From Chloroflexota bacterium (GTDB taxonomy: Bacteria; Chloroflexota; Anaerolineae; Anaerolineales; UBA4823), in NCBI GenBank assembly GCA_029782365.1, contig JAKOUW010000235.1, forward strand, positions 100,328-164,327: DNA of 64,000 nucleotides, given 5' to 3'. Positions 17,263 through 25,357 of this stretch are shown in pieces. The notes beneath the pieces were generated by a model. The model did no database searches, was not told the origin of the DNA, and saw only the letters and a program-made list of their open reading frames with translations. Every line of letters starts with the position of its first letter. Positions within the stretch are counted from its first letter, which is position 1. Both the position numbers and the translations under genes were made by a program.

Positions 17263-18593
17263 CAGTTTAAATCCACTTTTTTCACAGGTACACTGATTTT
17301 GATCGTTGTCCCGCCATCATGGACGGTCTCCACTAAAAACTCTCCAGCCACATTTTCAATTCTTTCGCGCATAATTTCCAATCCAAAATGTTTGCGAGAA
17401 TCAACTGCCTGTACGTCGAAGCCGATGCCGTTGTCAGTGACCTGCAAAGTGACATTCTTTTCGCTCCAATTCAGGCAGATATCCACTTTACTGGCGCAGG
17501 CATGTTTTTCGATATTATTAAAAGCCTCCTGAAACACATAAAAAACCGCGCGCTGAACATCCGAAGTGATCGGTGCTGGTTGGCCCTGGTGAGTGACATG
17601 AATTTCAAGGTTTGACCGCTTGCTCCATTTCTGTGTCTGTTCAGAGATCAACTTGTCGAGAAATGGGATTGTTTTTGGATAGTTCTTTTCCAGCGTATTG
17701 CGTACGATTTCATACGAATCACTCGCGGCTTCGCGCATTTTCTCAAGGTCACGCATTCGGCTGGCGGCATCCAATCGTTCGTTCTCAGCAATCAATTGGT
17801 CGATTTTCAGGCGCAAAAAGCTCAAGTTTTGGCCGAGGCTGTCGTGCAAGTAGATGGAGACTGTCCGCCGTTCGGCACGCGAGGCCTCTCTGACACGCGC
17901 CTCTGCATTCAATTTTCGCTCAAAACCTGCCCGCAAAGTCAAGGCAAGCTCGTCACAAATACTCTCAAAAATCGAAATAAGTTCAGCGTTCAACGCTTCG
18001 ACAGATTTTAATTTGAAGCGTAAACTGGCAAATAACTCATTACCATAGAAAAGAGGCATGCAGTAATATTCGCGGTAGGAAAGATTGGACGGATCAGCTT
18101 GAAGCGCCAGGCAAGGGCCAAACTGGCTGTCTCCCATTTTTTGGTCACAGAACGAACAGGCCTGTACGATGTGTGGGGAAAATGCCTGTGAACCACGATC
18201 ATTCCAGTATGCCACCAATTCCAGGTGATCGTCAGGGTGGTATCGAAAAAATAAACTGCTCTCGGTGATAGCGATCAACTTCGACGGAATTTGGGCCACA
18301 GCCATGGTCAGGTCTTCCCAATTATCGTACGAAGAAAGCTTATGATTTAGGCGGTGTTTATAATCTAGAATTCGTAAGGTTCTTTGCTGAGCCCTGTTCG
18401 TCTTGCGCAGCTCATCAGTCAGCATGCCTAACGAAAGGAAGCTCAGAACATAAATCAATGTCTCCACGAAATGAGTCAAATCATTCGCGGATGGGCGCGA
18501 TTCCATCGCTTCCATGATAATGATTAGGAAAATAACTAGGCTGATAACCCACCAATGCCGTTTTGCGATTGCCTGGTAGATTCTTGAAATCAA
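17262..18593 (-). CDS. NarL-type sensor histidine kinase with cysteine cluster in the sensor region
   Basis: 443 residues. Two membrane segments lie at about 14-28 and 43-58, then a coiled linker and a GAF-like cytoplasmic sensor region (about 90-225). That region holds Cys146, Cys149, Cys161 and Cys178; the first three have CX2CX11C spacing. The HisKA_3 domain follows, with the phospho-acceptor His250 in YLHDSLGQNLSFLR. The HATPase_c domain has an N box (FQEAFNNIEKHA), a G1 box (DNGIGF) and a final GLEIMRERI segment. This is the NarX/DegS/NreB class. The Cys spacing recalls the first part of the 4Fe-4S motif of NreB, though the pattern is incomplete, so redox or oxygen sensing is possible but unproven. 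It is transcribed with the regulator gene that follows. Confidence 0.9.
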   Translation of the reverse strand: MISRIYQAIAKRHWWVISLVIFLIIIMEAMESRPSANDLTHFVETLIYVLSFLSLGMLTDELRKTNRAQQRTLRILDYKHRLNHKLSSYDNWEDLTMAVAQIPSKLIAITESSLFFRYHPDDHLELVAYWNDRGSQAFSPHIVQACSFCDQKMGDSQFGPCLALQADPSNLSYREYYCMPLFYGNELFASLRFKLKSVEALNAELISIFESICDELALTLRAGFERKLNAEARVREASRAERRTVSIYLHDSLGQNLSFLRLKIDQLIAENERLDAASRMRDLEKMREAASDSYEIVRNTLEKNYPKTIPFLDKLISEQTQKWSKRSNLEIHVTHQGQPAPITSDVQRAVFYVFQEAFNNIEKHACASKVDICLNWSEKNVTLQVTDNGIGFDVQAVDSRKHFGLEIMRERIENVAGEFLVETVHDGGTTIKISVPVKKVDLN

Positions 18594-18722
18594 AAACTAC
18601 TCCTATAAATTAAGGAAATTAACCAATATTTTAATAAATATACCATAAATTGTAAAATATGAGCAGTAGAATTTGTCTAAATTTTATCCAAATTCACTAA
18701 TATAATGATGGGGGGGTTTCCA

Positions 18723-18753
18723 TTGAAAGCCTCCAATTCCTTTGTGGTATGAT
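18723..18753 (+). promoter_or_regulatory. Likely sigma-70 promoter with extended -10
   Basis: TTGAAA (18723-18728) and TGGTATGAT (extended -10, hexamer 18748-18753) are separated by 19 bases. The expected start of RNA is about 15 bases before ATG 18775, giving a very short leader without a Shine-Dalgarno sequence. The 180-base region between the divergent kinase gene and this gene is AT-rich; nothing else is evident in it. Confidence 0.5.
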
Positions 18754-18774
18754 AGCCACGAGTAAATTCGAACC

Positions 18775-20286
18775 ATGCGAAAGCAAAGCCCTTTTTCCGT
18801 CTTGCGGTGGATGTCGCTCGCCATGCTCGCCATTGCGCTTGGCCTGTTGATCTTTCAATTGATTGTGTTCAGCCGTCTATGGGCTGACTTTCCCTCTGGC
18901 TTAAGTATTGGCAATATCCCTGTTGGGCGCCAAAACCGCCAGCAGGCCGCCCAGCGCATTTTGCAGGTGTATTCATTGCCGGTTGAACTGCATTACAACG
19001 ATGCCATTATCTTGTTAGAACCTTCTACAGTAAATTTTGAGATAAATATCGAGAGTATGTTGGCGGCCGCCGAACTTGAGCGCACACGCCAACCCTTCTG
19101 GCAAGCTTTTTGGGATTACTTATGGGGCAGCCAACAGGTGACTACCAATATCCCCCTGGCAGTCAGTTATTCGGAAAGTCGCCTGAGGGCCTATCTGAAC
19201 ACAGAAATTGCCCAAAGATATGATCAGGCGGCTGTCCCGCCCCAACCCATACCGGGCACGGTGCAGTTTCAGCCAGGCAGCCAGGGAACTTCCCTGGATA
19301 TTGATCGGTCGGTCCCGTTAATCGATAACGCCTTGCGCTCCAGCACCAACCGGGTCGTCAACCTGCTGCTCAGCCGCAGTAACCCCAGCCGTCCTTCATT
19401 CCAAAACCTGGATATCTTATTAAAACAGACGATAATTGATGTGAACGGCTACGATGGAGCAGTGGGTATTTATGTCAGCGACTTACAGACCGGGCAGGAA
19501 ACCACATTCATTTACGACAACAAAGATTTGGTGAATACACCTCCCGACCTGGCGTTTACCGCAAGCAGCACAATCAAAATTCCGATTATGGTATCAGCGT
19601 TCCGCCGGCTGGGTGATCGCCCCAACCAGGATATCGCCATGTCGCCGGAGGTGGTGTCTAACCTGGATAAGATGATCAGCCGTTCGGACAACAATGCCAC
19701 AGATTGGATTATGGAAAACGTCATCGCTGCCGGCAGAGGGCCGCTGCTCGTCAGCGCGGATATGAAAACACTGGGCCTGGAAGATACATTCATCGCCGGT
19801 TATTTCTATTCCGGCGCGCCGATGCTTAACCGTTTTAAAACGCCTGCCAATTCACGTACCGATGTAACGATCGAGCGCGATCCTTACAGCCAGACCACCG
19901 CAGCAGAAATGGGTATGCTGTTAGAGGATATCTACCAATGCGCCACAGTCTCCGGGGGTTCCTTGATCGCGGTTTTCCCTGGGGAAATTACCCAATCTGA
20001 ATGCCAAACTATGCTAGATTATATGAAGAACGACCGCTCTCCCTATTTAATCCTGGCTGGGCTGCCAGATGGAACAGAAGTTGCTCATAAACATGGCTGG
20101 GTGATCGACCAGTTTGGCATTATCAAGGATATGAGCGATGCCGCTGTCGTTTACACCAAAAGCGGCAATTATGTATTGACGGTTTATCTTTACCACCCAA
20201 GACAGCTTGTTTTCGACACGGCCAATAAACTGGTAGCCGATATTTCCAAGGCAGTTTACAACTACTTCAATTTGCCCCAACGCTGA
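18775..20286 (+). CDS. Membrane-anchored class A beta-lactamase/D,D-peptidase-like protein with peptidoglycan-binding N-domain
   Basis: 503 residues. One transmembrane segment (about 14-33) anchors an extracytoplasmic protein. Residues 40-205 look like the VanW/PG-binding-4 type region found before cell-wall enzymes. The C-terminal half has the motifs of serine penicillin-recognising enzymes: SxxK as Ser265-Thr-Ile-Lys268, SDN as Ser304-Asp305-Asn306, and Lys439-His-Gly instead of the usual Lys-Thr-Gly. This fits the Beta-lactamase2 family. The changed third motif and the membrane anchor argue for a cell-wall function rather than classical resistance, but hydrolysis of beta-lactams cannot be excluded. 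It has its own promoter and ends 9 bases from the convergent glycosyltransferase gene. Confidence 0.8.
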   Translation: MRKQSPFSVLRWMSLAMLAIALGLLIFQLIVFSRLWADFPSGLSIGNIPVGRQNRQQAAQRILQVYSLPVELHYNDAIILLEPSTVNFEINIESMLAAAELERTRQPFWQAFWDYLWGSQQVTTNIPLAVSYSESRLRAYLNTEIAQRYDQAAVPPQPIPGTVQFQPGSQGTSLDIDRSVPLIDNALRSSTNRVVNLLLSRSNPSRPSFQNLDILLKQTIIDVNGYDGAVGIYVSDLQTGQETTFIYDNKDLVNTPPDLAFTASSTIKIPIMVSAFRRLGDRPNQDIAMSPEVVSNLDKMISRSDNNATDWIMENVIAAGRGPLLVSADMKTLGLEDTFIAGYFYSGAPMLNRFKTPANSRTDVTIERDPYSQTTAAEMGMLLEDIYQCATVSGGSLIAVFPGEITQSECQTMLDYMKNDRSPYLILAGLPDGTEVAHKHGWVIDQFGIIKDMSDAAVVYTKSGNYVLTVYLYHPRQLVFDTANKLVADISKAVYNYFNLPQR

Positions 20287-20294
20287 CCATAAAT

Positions 20295-21425
20295 CTACAA
20301 AGAAAGGTGACCGCCAAGCGCATCATCGACAAACGCGCAAAACTCTTGCTGAAAGCGCTCCCTGGAAAAGCGCTCAGCATTGCGCCTGCAGCTTTCAGGA
20401 GCAATCTTCTGCATTTCCCGCTCGAAGATAAACACTGCCTGCTGCAGAGCGGAAGCGGACTGCTCAAAGAAAAAAATACCCGTTGGATCAGGCTCGCTGA
20501 GCGGGCGGATCGTTTCGCAGGCGCCGCCGCGCCCAAAGGCAATCACCGGTGTGCCGCAGGCCTGGGCTTCGACTGGCGTGATACCAAAATCTTCTTGGGC
20601 AGCGATCACGAAGGCGCGCGCCCGGCGTAGATAGTCATGGAGAACATCAGCCGGTTGGGCAGGCAAAAACTGAATATTGGCTTTACCCTTCGCCTGGATT
20701 TTCTTCTGCATTGGTCCTTCACCGATGACAACCAGTTTCTTCTCTGGCATCTGAGAGAAGGCTTCCACAATTAAATTGATTTTTTTATACGGCACAATCC
20801 GAGATACCGCCAGGTAAAAGTTCTCTTTTTTTTCTTGCAGGCTGAAGGCCTGGATATCCACCGGCGGGTAGATCACCCGCGCCGGGCGGCGGTAGGTCTT
20901 CAGAATGCGCCTGGCGATGAAGTTGGAATTGGCGGCAAAATAATCGACCCCGTTGGCAGCGCGCAAATCCCACTCACGCAGGTGGTGCAAAATCCAGCGC
21001 AGTATCCAACCCAACGGGCTTTTTTCCAGGCCCATTTCACGGATGTATTCATGCTGCATATCCCAGGCGTAGCGCATGGGCGTATGGACATAAGACAAAT
21101 GCAGTTGGTCCGGGCTGGTTAGCACACCTTTCGCAACTGCATGGCTGCAGGAAATCACCAGCTCATAAGATGAAACATCGAATTGCTCCACTGCCAGCGG
21201 CATCAAGGGAATATAATAACGATAATAACGCCGAGCCAAAGGAAAGGATTGGAGAATTGAGGTTGTGATGGAATGGCCTGCCAGGAACTGTCGCTGTTGA
21301 CGGGGGAAATAATCCAGCAAGGTGAACAAATCAGCCTGCGGAAAAAGTTCGAGCAGTTGAGCAAGAACTTTTTCCGAGCCGCCAGGTACAATCAACCAAT
21401 CATGAATGATGGCGACTTTTTTCAT
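20295..21425 (-). CDS. Glycosyltransferase family 4, WbaZ/mannosyltransferase-like
   Basis: 376 residues, cytoplasmic, GT-B fold. The N-terminal acceptor domain begins KKVAIIHDWL..GGSEKVL, typical of GT4 enzymes making surface polysaccharide. The C-terminal half has LAVSRIVPYKKINLIVEAF and the nucleotide-sugar site EDFGITPVEAQACGTPVIAFGRGG (E-x7-E type). The segment LSYVHTPMRYAWDM is characteristic of WbaZ-like transferases. It is divergent from a second GT4 gene with only 93 bases between them; a reverse-strand TATAAT is visible at 21456-21461. The substrate cannot be read from sequence; GDP-mannose is common in this subgroup. Confidence 0.88.
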   Translation of the reverse strand: MKKVAIIHDWLIVPGGSEKVLAQLLELFPQADLFTLLDYFPRQQRQFLAGHSITTSILQSFPLARRYYRYYIPLMPLAVEQFDVSSYELVISCSHAVAKGVLTSPDQLHLSYVHTPMRYAWDMQHEYIREMGLEKSPLGWILRWILHHLREWDLRAANGVDYFAANSNFIARRILKTYRRPARVIYPPVDIQAFSLQEKKENFYLAVSRIVPYKKINLIVEAFSQMPEKKLVVIGEGPMQKKIQAKGKANIQFLPAQPADVLHDYLRRARAFVIAAQEDFGITPVEAQACGTPVIAFGRGGACETIRPLSEPDPTGIFFFEQSASALQQAVFIFEREMQKIAPESCRRNAERFSRERFQQEFCAFVDDALGGHLSL

Positions 21426-21518
21426 ACGCTCAACACAAAGAAGCTCACGTTATTCATTATATCGGCGAATCATCCAGCATTATAGCAGTGACTGCGGGAA
21501 GCTATTAACCAAATACCC

Positions 21519-22610
21519 ATGAAAGAACTGCTCATTAATGGCCGGTTCTTGACCCAACCGATGGCTGGCGTCCAGCGTTATGCACAGGAATTGTTGCGCC
21601 AATTTGACCAGATGCTCGGTGCTGGCGAAATCGATCCTAATCGTTACCGGTTGATCTGCCTGGCACCCCGCGAAGCGAACCAGGCGCCGGGCTGGCAGCA
21701 TATACTTTTCCAACCCACCGGCCGATTCTCCGGAAACCTGTGGGAGCAGGTTGATCTACCGCACGCCGCAGGCAGCAGGTTGTTGCTGAACACAGGCAAC
21801 AGCGCGCCTTTCACCCTCCATCGGCAGGTTGTTTGCCTGCACGATGCCTCAGTTTTTGCCGTACCGCAGAGCTACCGCCTGGCCTACCGCTTGAAACACC
21901 GTATTCTGCTGCCGCGCCTGGCTCACAAAGTGCAAGGCATCATCACTGTCTCCCGTTTTTCCCAGGCTGAGTTGGCTCGTTGGTTGGCAATCCAACCCAG
22001 CCGCCTCAAGGTAATCCCGCTGGCAGGCGAGCACATTCTCAGGTGCGAACCGGATACAGCCACCTTTGCCAGGCGGCAAATCCAGCCGCCGTATTTCCTG
22101 TGCCTGGGCGGTAATGGACTGCATAAAAATTTTCGGGTGGTTATCGAAGCCGCCAGGCTGCTTGAACCGAACCGCAGCGGGCTGGTTCTGGCCGGCAGTG
22201 CGCCGGAGCATATTTTCCAGAGACATGTCCAGGTCTCTTCGGCCAGCCTGATCCTGCTTGGACGAGTTAGCGACGCCGAACTGCATGCTCTCTACCACCA
22301 GGCTGCTGGGCTGATCCTCCCTTCCTTTTACGAAGGCTTTGGACTACCCGCCCTCGAGGCGATGAACTGCGGCTGCCCGGTGATCGCCGCCCGCTGCGCC
22401 GCCATACCAGAGGTCTGCCAGCAGGCTGCCCTGTATTTCAACCATAATCAACCGGTTGAACTGGCGAACTGGATGGAGCGCCTGCTGGCAGATCCAGGGC
22501 TTTCCGCAAAAATGCGACGGGCAGGCCAGGAACAGGCGCTCAAGTTCTCCTGGCGCAAGACGGCGCTGGAAACCTGGCGCTATTTGCAGGAAATCCTTGA
22601 AGGTGGTTAA
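21519..22610 (+). CDS. Glycosyltransferase family 4 (mannosyltransferase-like)
   Basis: 363 residues, GT-B fold without membrane segments. The N-terminus has NGRFLTQPMAGVQRYAQELL, the usual first strand and glycine loop. The donor site is EGFGLPALEAMNCGCPVIAARCAAIPEVC. A GGNGLHKNFRVVIEAARLL segment matches the domain-2 start seen in this family. No ribosome site precedes the ATG. It is divergent from the other GT4 gene and is followed by tRNA-Arg. Likely role: transfer of a hexose in exopolysaccharide or glycolipid synthesis. The donor sugar is not determined. Confidence 0.88.
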   Translation: MKELLINGRFLTQPMAGVQRYAQELLRQFDQMLGAGEIDPNRYRLICLAPREANQAPGWQHILFQPTGRFSGNLWEQVDLPHAAGSRLLLNTGNSAPFTLHRQVVCLHDASVFAVPQSYRLAYRLKHRILLPRLAHKVQGIITVSRFSQAELARWLAIQPSRLKVIPLAGEHILRCEPDTATFARRQIQPPYFLCLGGNGLHKNFRVVIEAARLLEPNRSGLVLAGSAPEHIFQRHVQVSSASLILLGRVSDAELHALYHQAAGLILPSFYEGFGLPALEAMNCGCPVIAARCAAIPEVCQQAALYFNHNQPVELANWMERLLADPGLSAKMRRAGQEQALKFSWRKTALETWRYLQEILEGG

Positions 22611-22649
22611 AACCGTGACGGCCTTAGCCTGGCAGGTAAAAAATTAAGG

Positions 22650-22655
22650 TATAAT
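22650..22655 (+). promoter_or_regulatory. -10 element of the tRNA-Arg gene
   Basis: TATAAT ends 10 bases before the first base of the tRNA, so the pre-tRNA would have only a few leader bases. No convincing -35 is seen; TTAGCC at 22624-22629 is 20 bases upstream. Confidence 0.5.
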
Positions 22656-22665
22656 CCAGGCCAAC

Positions 22666-22741
22666 GCCCTCGTAGCTCAATGGACAGAGCGCCTGACTTC
22701 GGATCAGACGGTTGCGGGTTCGACTCCTGCCGGGGGCGCCA
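22666..22741 (+). tRNA. tRNA-Arg (anticodon TCG)
   Basis: 76 bases with encoded CCA. Acceptor stem GCCCTCG/CGGGGGC (one T-G pair), D stem GCTC/GAGC, anticodon loop CTTCGGA with anticodon TCG, T stem GCGGG/CCTGC with TTCGACT loop. The anticodon stem CCTGA/TCAGA has a C-A mismatch at pair 27-43. The UCG anticodon reads CGN arginine codons, mainly CGA. Confidence 0.95.
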
Positions 22742-22750
22742 GTATATGTG

Positions 22751-22775
22751 GGGGATTTGGGTCGTCCAAATCCCC
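22751..22775 (+). terminator. Hairpin after tRNA-Arg
   Basis: GGGGATTTGG and CCAAATCCCC pair perfectly around GTCGT, 9 bases after the tRNA end. No T-run follows, so it may act in 3' processing or as a weak terminator. Confidence 0.45.
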
Positions 22776-22871
22776 ACTCGTAGATCAATATCGTCTACTC
22801 TTCCAAAACTATTTTTATTCCATATTTCCTGAACCCGACTTCCTCAACCCGTGCTAAAATCTCGGGAGCTT

Positions 22872-25253
22872 ATGCAAACCGAATCCTCGCTTCCGATTGA
22901 AGTCGTCCGGCCACATATCGTCTCTGTCCGCAGCCTGGTGGAATTTGTCTTACAGTCCGGAGACTTGACCCTTGGCGGCTTTCAAAGGCGCGACCGCGCC
23001 CAGGCCGGCACGCAGGGCCACCGGCAGGTGCAGCGCTCCCGCGCCGCAGGTTACGAAGCTGAAGTGGAGGTTGCTTACCGGCTGGAAAGCGCCGATCTGC
23101 CGCTCGAAGTGCACGGCCGGATCGATGGTCTGTATGCCAGCAATGAACCTGTGATCATCGAAGAGATCAAGACCACCACCCTGAGCCTGGACCTTGTGAA
23201 TGAAGATCACAATCACCTGCATTGGGCGCAGGCGCAGTGTTACGCCTTTATGTACGCCAACTTGCACAATTTGAAATGCATCACAGTCCAATTGACCTAT
23301 TACCACCTGGACAGCCGCCAGGAAAAAACCTTCGAGCGCCACTTTACAATGCCGTCGTTAGAATCTTTTTTCTTCGATCTGATCACGGCTTACCTGGGCT
23401 GGATTCAAAAGATGCGTACCCTGCAGACCAGGCGCGATAAATCAATCCAACAGCTCGAATTCCCCTATGCAGATTATCGCCCGGGCCAGCGCGCCATGGC
23501 CGTGGAAATTTACAAGACGATTCGGGCGAACGGCCGCATGTATGTGCAGTCGCCGACTGGCGTGGGGAAGACCATCGCCGCTCTCTTCCCGGCGGTGAAA
23601 GCCATTGGGCAGGGTTTGGTAGCCAAGATCTTTTACCTGACGGCAAAAACACCCGGGCGCCTGGTAGCCGAGAAGGCGCTGGAGGATATGCGCAAGGCCA
23701 ACTTGCGGCTCATAAGCGTAACACTGACAGCCAAAGAGAAGATCTGTTTTTGTCCGCCAGTCAACTGTGACCCGGAAGTCTGTGTTTTTGCCCGCGGCTA
23801 TTTTGACAAGGTGAAAACGGCGCTGGAAGAAATTGACCAGCACCAGGCCTTCACCCGCCCGGTAATTGAGGAAATCGCACAAAAACACCAGATCTGCCCG
23901 TTTGAATTCTCGTTGGACCTGGCTTTATGGGCCGATTGCATCATCTGCGATTACAACTATGCCTTCGATCCACGAGTTTATCTGCACCGTTTTTTTGATT
24001 TCAGCGAGGAGCCGTACGTCTTTCTCATCGATGAAGCCCATAACCTGCCGGATCGCGCCAGGGCAATGTACTCGGCCGAATTGAGCAAACAGGCTGTGCT
24101 GGATCTCCAACATGTCCTCAAACCACATTTGCCCGGGTTGGCAAAAAAGCTGATCGCTATTAACAAGATCTTGTTGGAAATCCGTAAAGCCTGCCAGGCG
24201 GGCGGCATAAATGCACTGGTTGAAAATGAGCCCTCTGAAACGCTGCTCAAATCGCTGCGAGAATTTAACCAAATGGCAGAAGATTGGTTGGTCTTGAACC
24301 AGCCCGCCCCATTCAGGCAGGAATTGTTGGAATTCTATTTCTCGAGCATTAACTATCTGCGCACGGCCGAATATTTCGATACGTATTACGTATCCTATTT
24401 TGAACGCCTGGGAACTGCCGATCTGAAAGCGAAGTTATTTTGCCTGGATCCGGCTCCAATGCTGGCTGCCCCGCTGGATCGCAGCCAATCGGCTGTCTTT
24501 TTCTCAGCGACACTGCTGCCAATGGATTACTTTATGAACCTCCTGACCGGCGCCGGGGATCATCCGAAGCGCATCTTTCAGTCCCCTTTCCCTGCGGAAA
24601 ATGCTTGCCTGCTGATCCACAACCAAATTTCCACGAAATATGCGCAGCGCGCAGATTCATACGCTGCGGTGGCCTCGTCGATTGAGACTATTTGCGGCAC
24701 TCGTATGGGCAACTACCTGGTTTATTTTCCATCCTATGCCTATCTGGAGAAAGTGCTCGAACTGCTTAAGGAGAGAATGCCGGAGAGTCAGCTTCTCGTT
24801 CAGGGCCGGGGCATGACTGAAGCCGAGCGCGACGCCTTCCTGATGCATTTTTCGGCCGAAAACCAGGAAACCCTGGTAGGGCTGGCCGTGATGGGGGGCA
24901 TCTTTGGCGAAGGGATTGACCTGGTCGGAGACCGGTTGATCGGCGTCATAGTGGTCGGTGTGGGGATTCCCCAATTGGGGCTTGAAAGAGACCTGATCAA
25001 AGCTTACTATGATCGCCAAACTGGCAGCGGATTTGCCTTTGCTTACCAATACCCTGGTTTCAACCGCGTGCTCCAGGCAACCGGGCGGGTCATTCGCACG
25101 GAGACAGACCGGGGAATCATCGTATTGATCGATGAACGCTTTACCCATGCCCGCTACCGCCAATTGTTCCCTACCCACTGGCAGGGCTTTCAAGTTGTGC
25201 AAAACACCAGTGAGCTGAAAGACAAACTGGCACGCTTTTGGTCGCAGGCTTAG
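22872..25253 (+). CDS. XPD/DinG-type Fe-S helicase with N-terminal PD-(D/E)XK nuclease domain
   Basis: 793 residues. The N-terminus (about 15-170) has a RecB/Cas4-like nuclease pattern: Asp85 in GRIDG and Glu98-Ile-Lys100 in IIEEIK. The helicase has Walker A with Lys233 (SPTGVGKT), a cysteine cluster suited to a 4Fe-4S site (Cys292, 294, 299, 304, with a later candidate in HQIC), the DEAH box (Asp387-His390) and the last motif QATGRVIRTETDRG. This order is known in bacterial superfamily 2 XPD relatives with a fused nuclease; 5'-3' unwinding and strand cleavage in DNA repair are expected from the family. ATG 22872 has GGGAG only 3 bases away; GTG 22851 is a possible longer start. It stands alone downstream of tRNA-Arg. 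Confidence 0.87.
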   Translation: MQTESSLPIEVVRPHIVSVRSLVEFVLQSGDLTLGGFQRRDRAQAGTQGHRQVQRSRAAGYEAEVEVAYRLESADLPLEVHGRIDGLYASNEPVIIEEIKTTTLSLDLVNEDHNHLHWAQAQCYAFMYANLHNLKCITVQLTYYHLDSRQEKTFERHFTMPSLESFFFDLITAYLGWIQKMRTLQTRRDKSIQQLEFPYADYRPGQRAMAVEIYKTIRANGRMYVQSPTGVGKTIAALFPAVKAIGQGLVAKIFYLTAKTPGRLVAEKALEDMRKANLRLISVTLTAKEKICFCPPVNCDPEVCVFARGYFDKVKTALEEIDQHQAFTRPVIEEIAQKHQICPFEFSLDLALWADCIICDYNYAFDPRVYLHRFFDFSEEPYVFLIDEAHNLPDRARAMYSAELSKQAVLDLQHVLKPHLPGLAKKLIAINKILLEIRKACQAGGINALVENEPSETLLKSLREFNQMAEDWLVLNQPAPFRQELLEFYFSSINYLRTAEYFDTYYVSYFERLGTADLKAKLFCLDPAPMLAAPLDRSQSAVFFSATLLPMDYFMNLLTGAGDHPKRIFQSPFPAENACLLIHNQISTKYAQRADSYAAVASSIETICGTRMGNYLVYFPSYAYLEKVLELLKERMPESQLLVQGRGMTEAERDAFLMHFSAENQETLVGLAVMGGIFGEGIDLVGDRLIGVIVVGVGIPQLGLERDLIKAYYDRQTGSGFAFAYQYPGFNRVLQATGRVIRTETDRGIIVLIDERFTHARYRQLFPTHWQGFQVVQNTSELKDKLARFWSQA

Positions 25254-25357
25254 GGAATTCCTCCACCCGTTTTCCCTGCCTTGTCGGCTTCTGCCTGCCT
25301 GGCACGCAAGGCACACATGATAAAATAACTGCCTAATCAACTCATGCCGGCGGTCTT

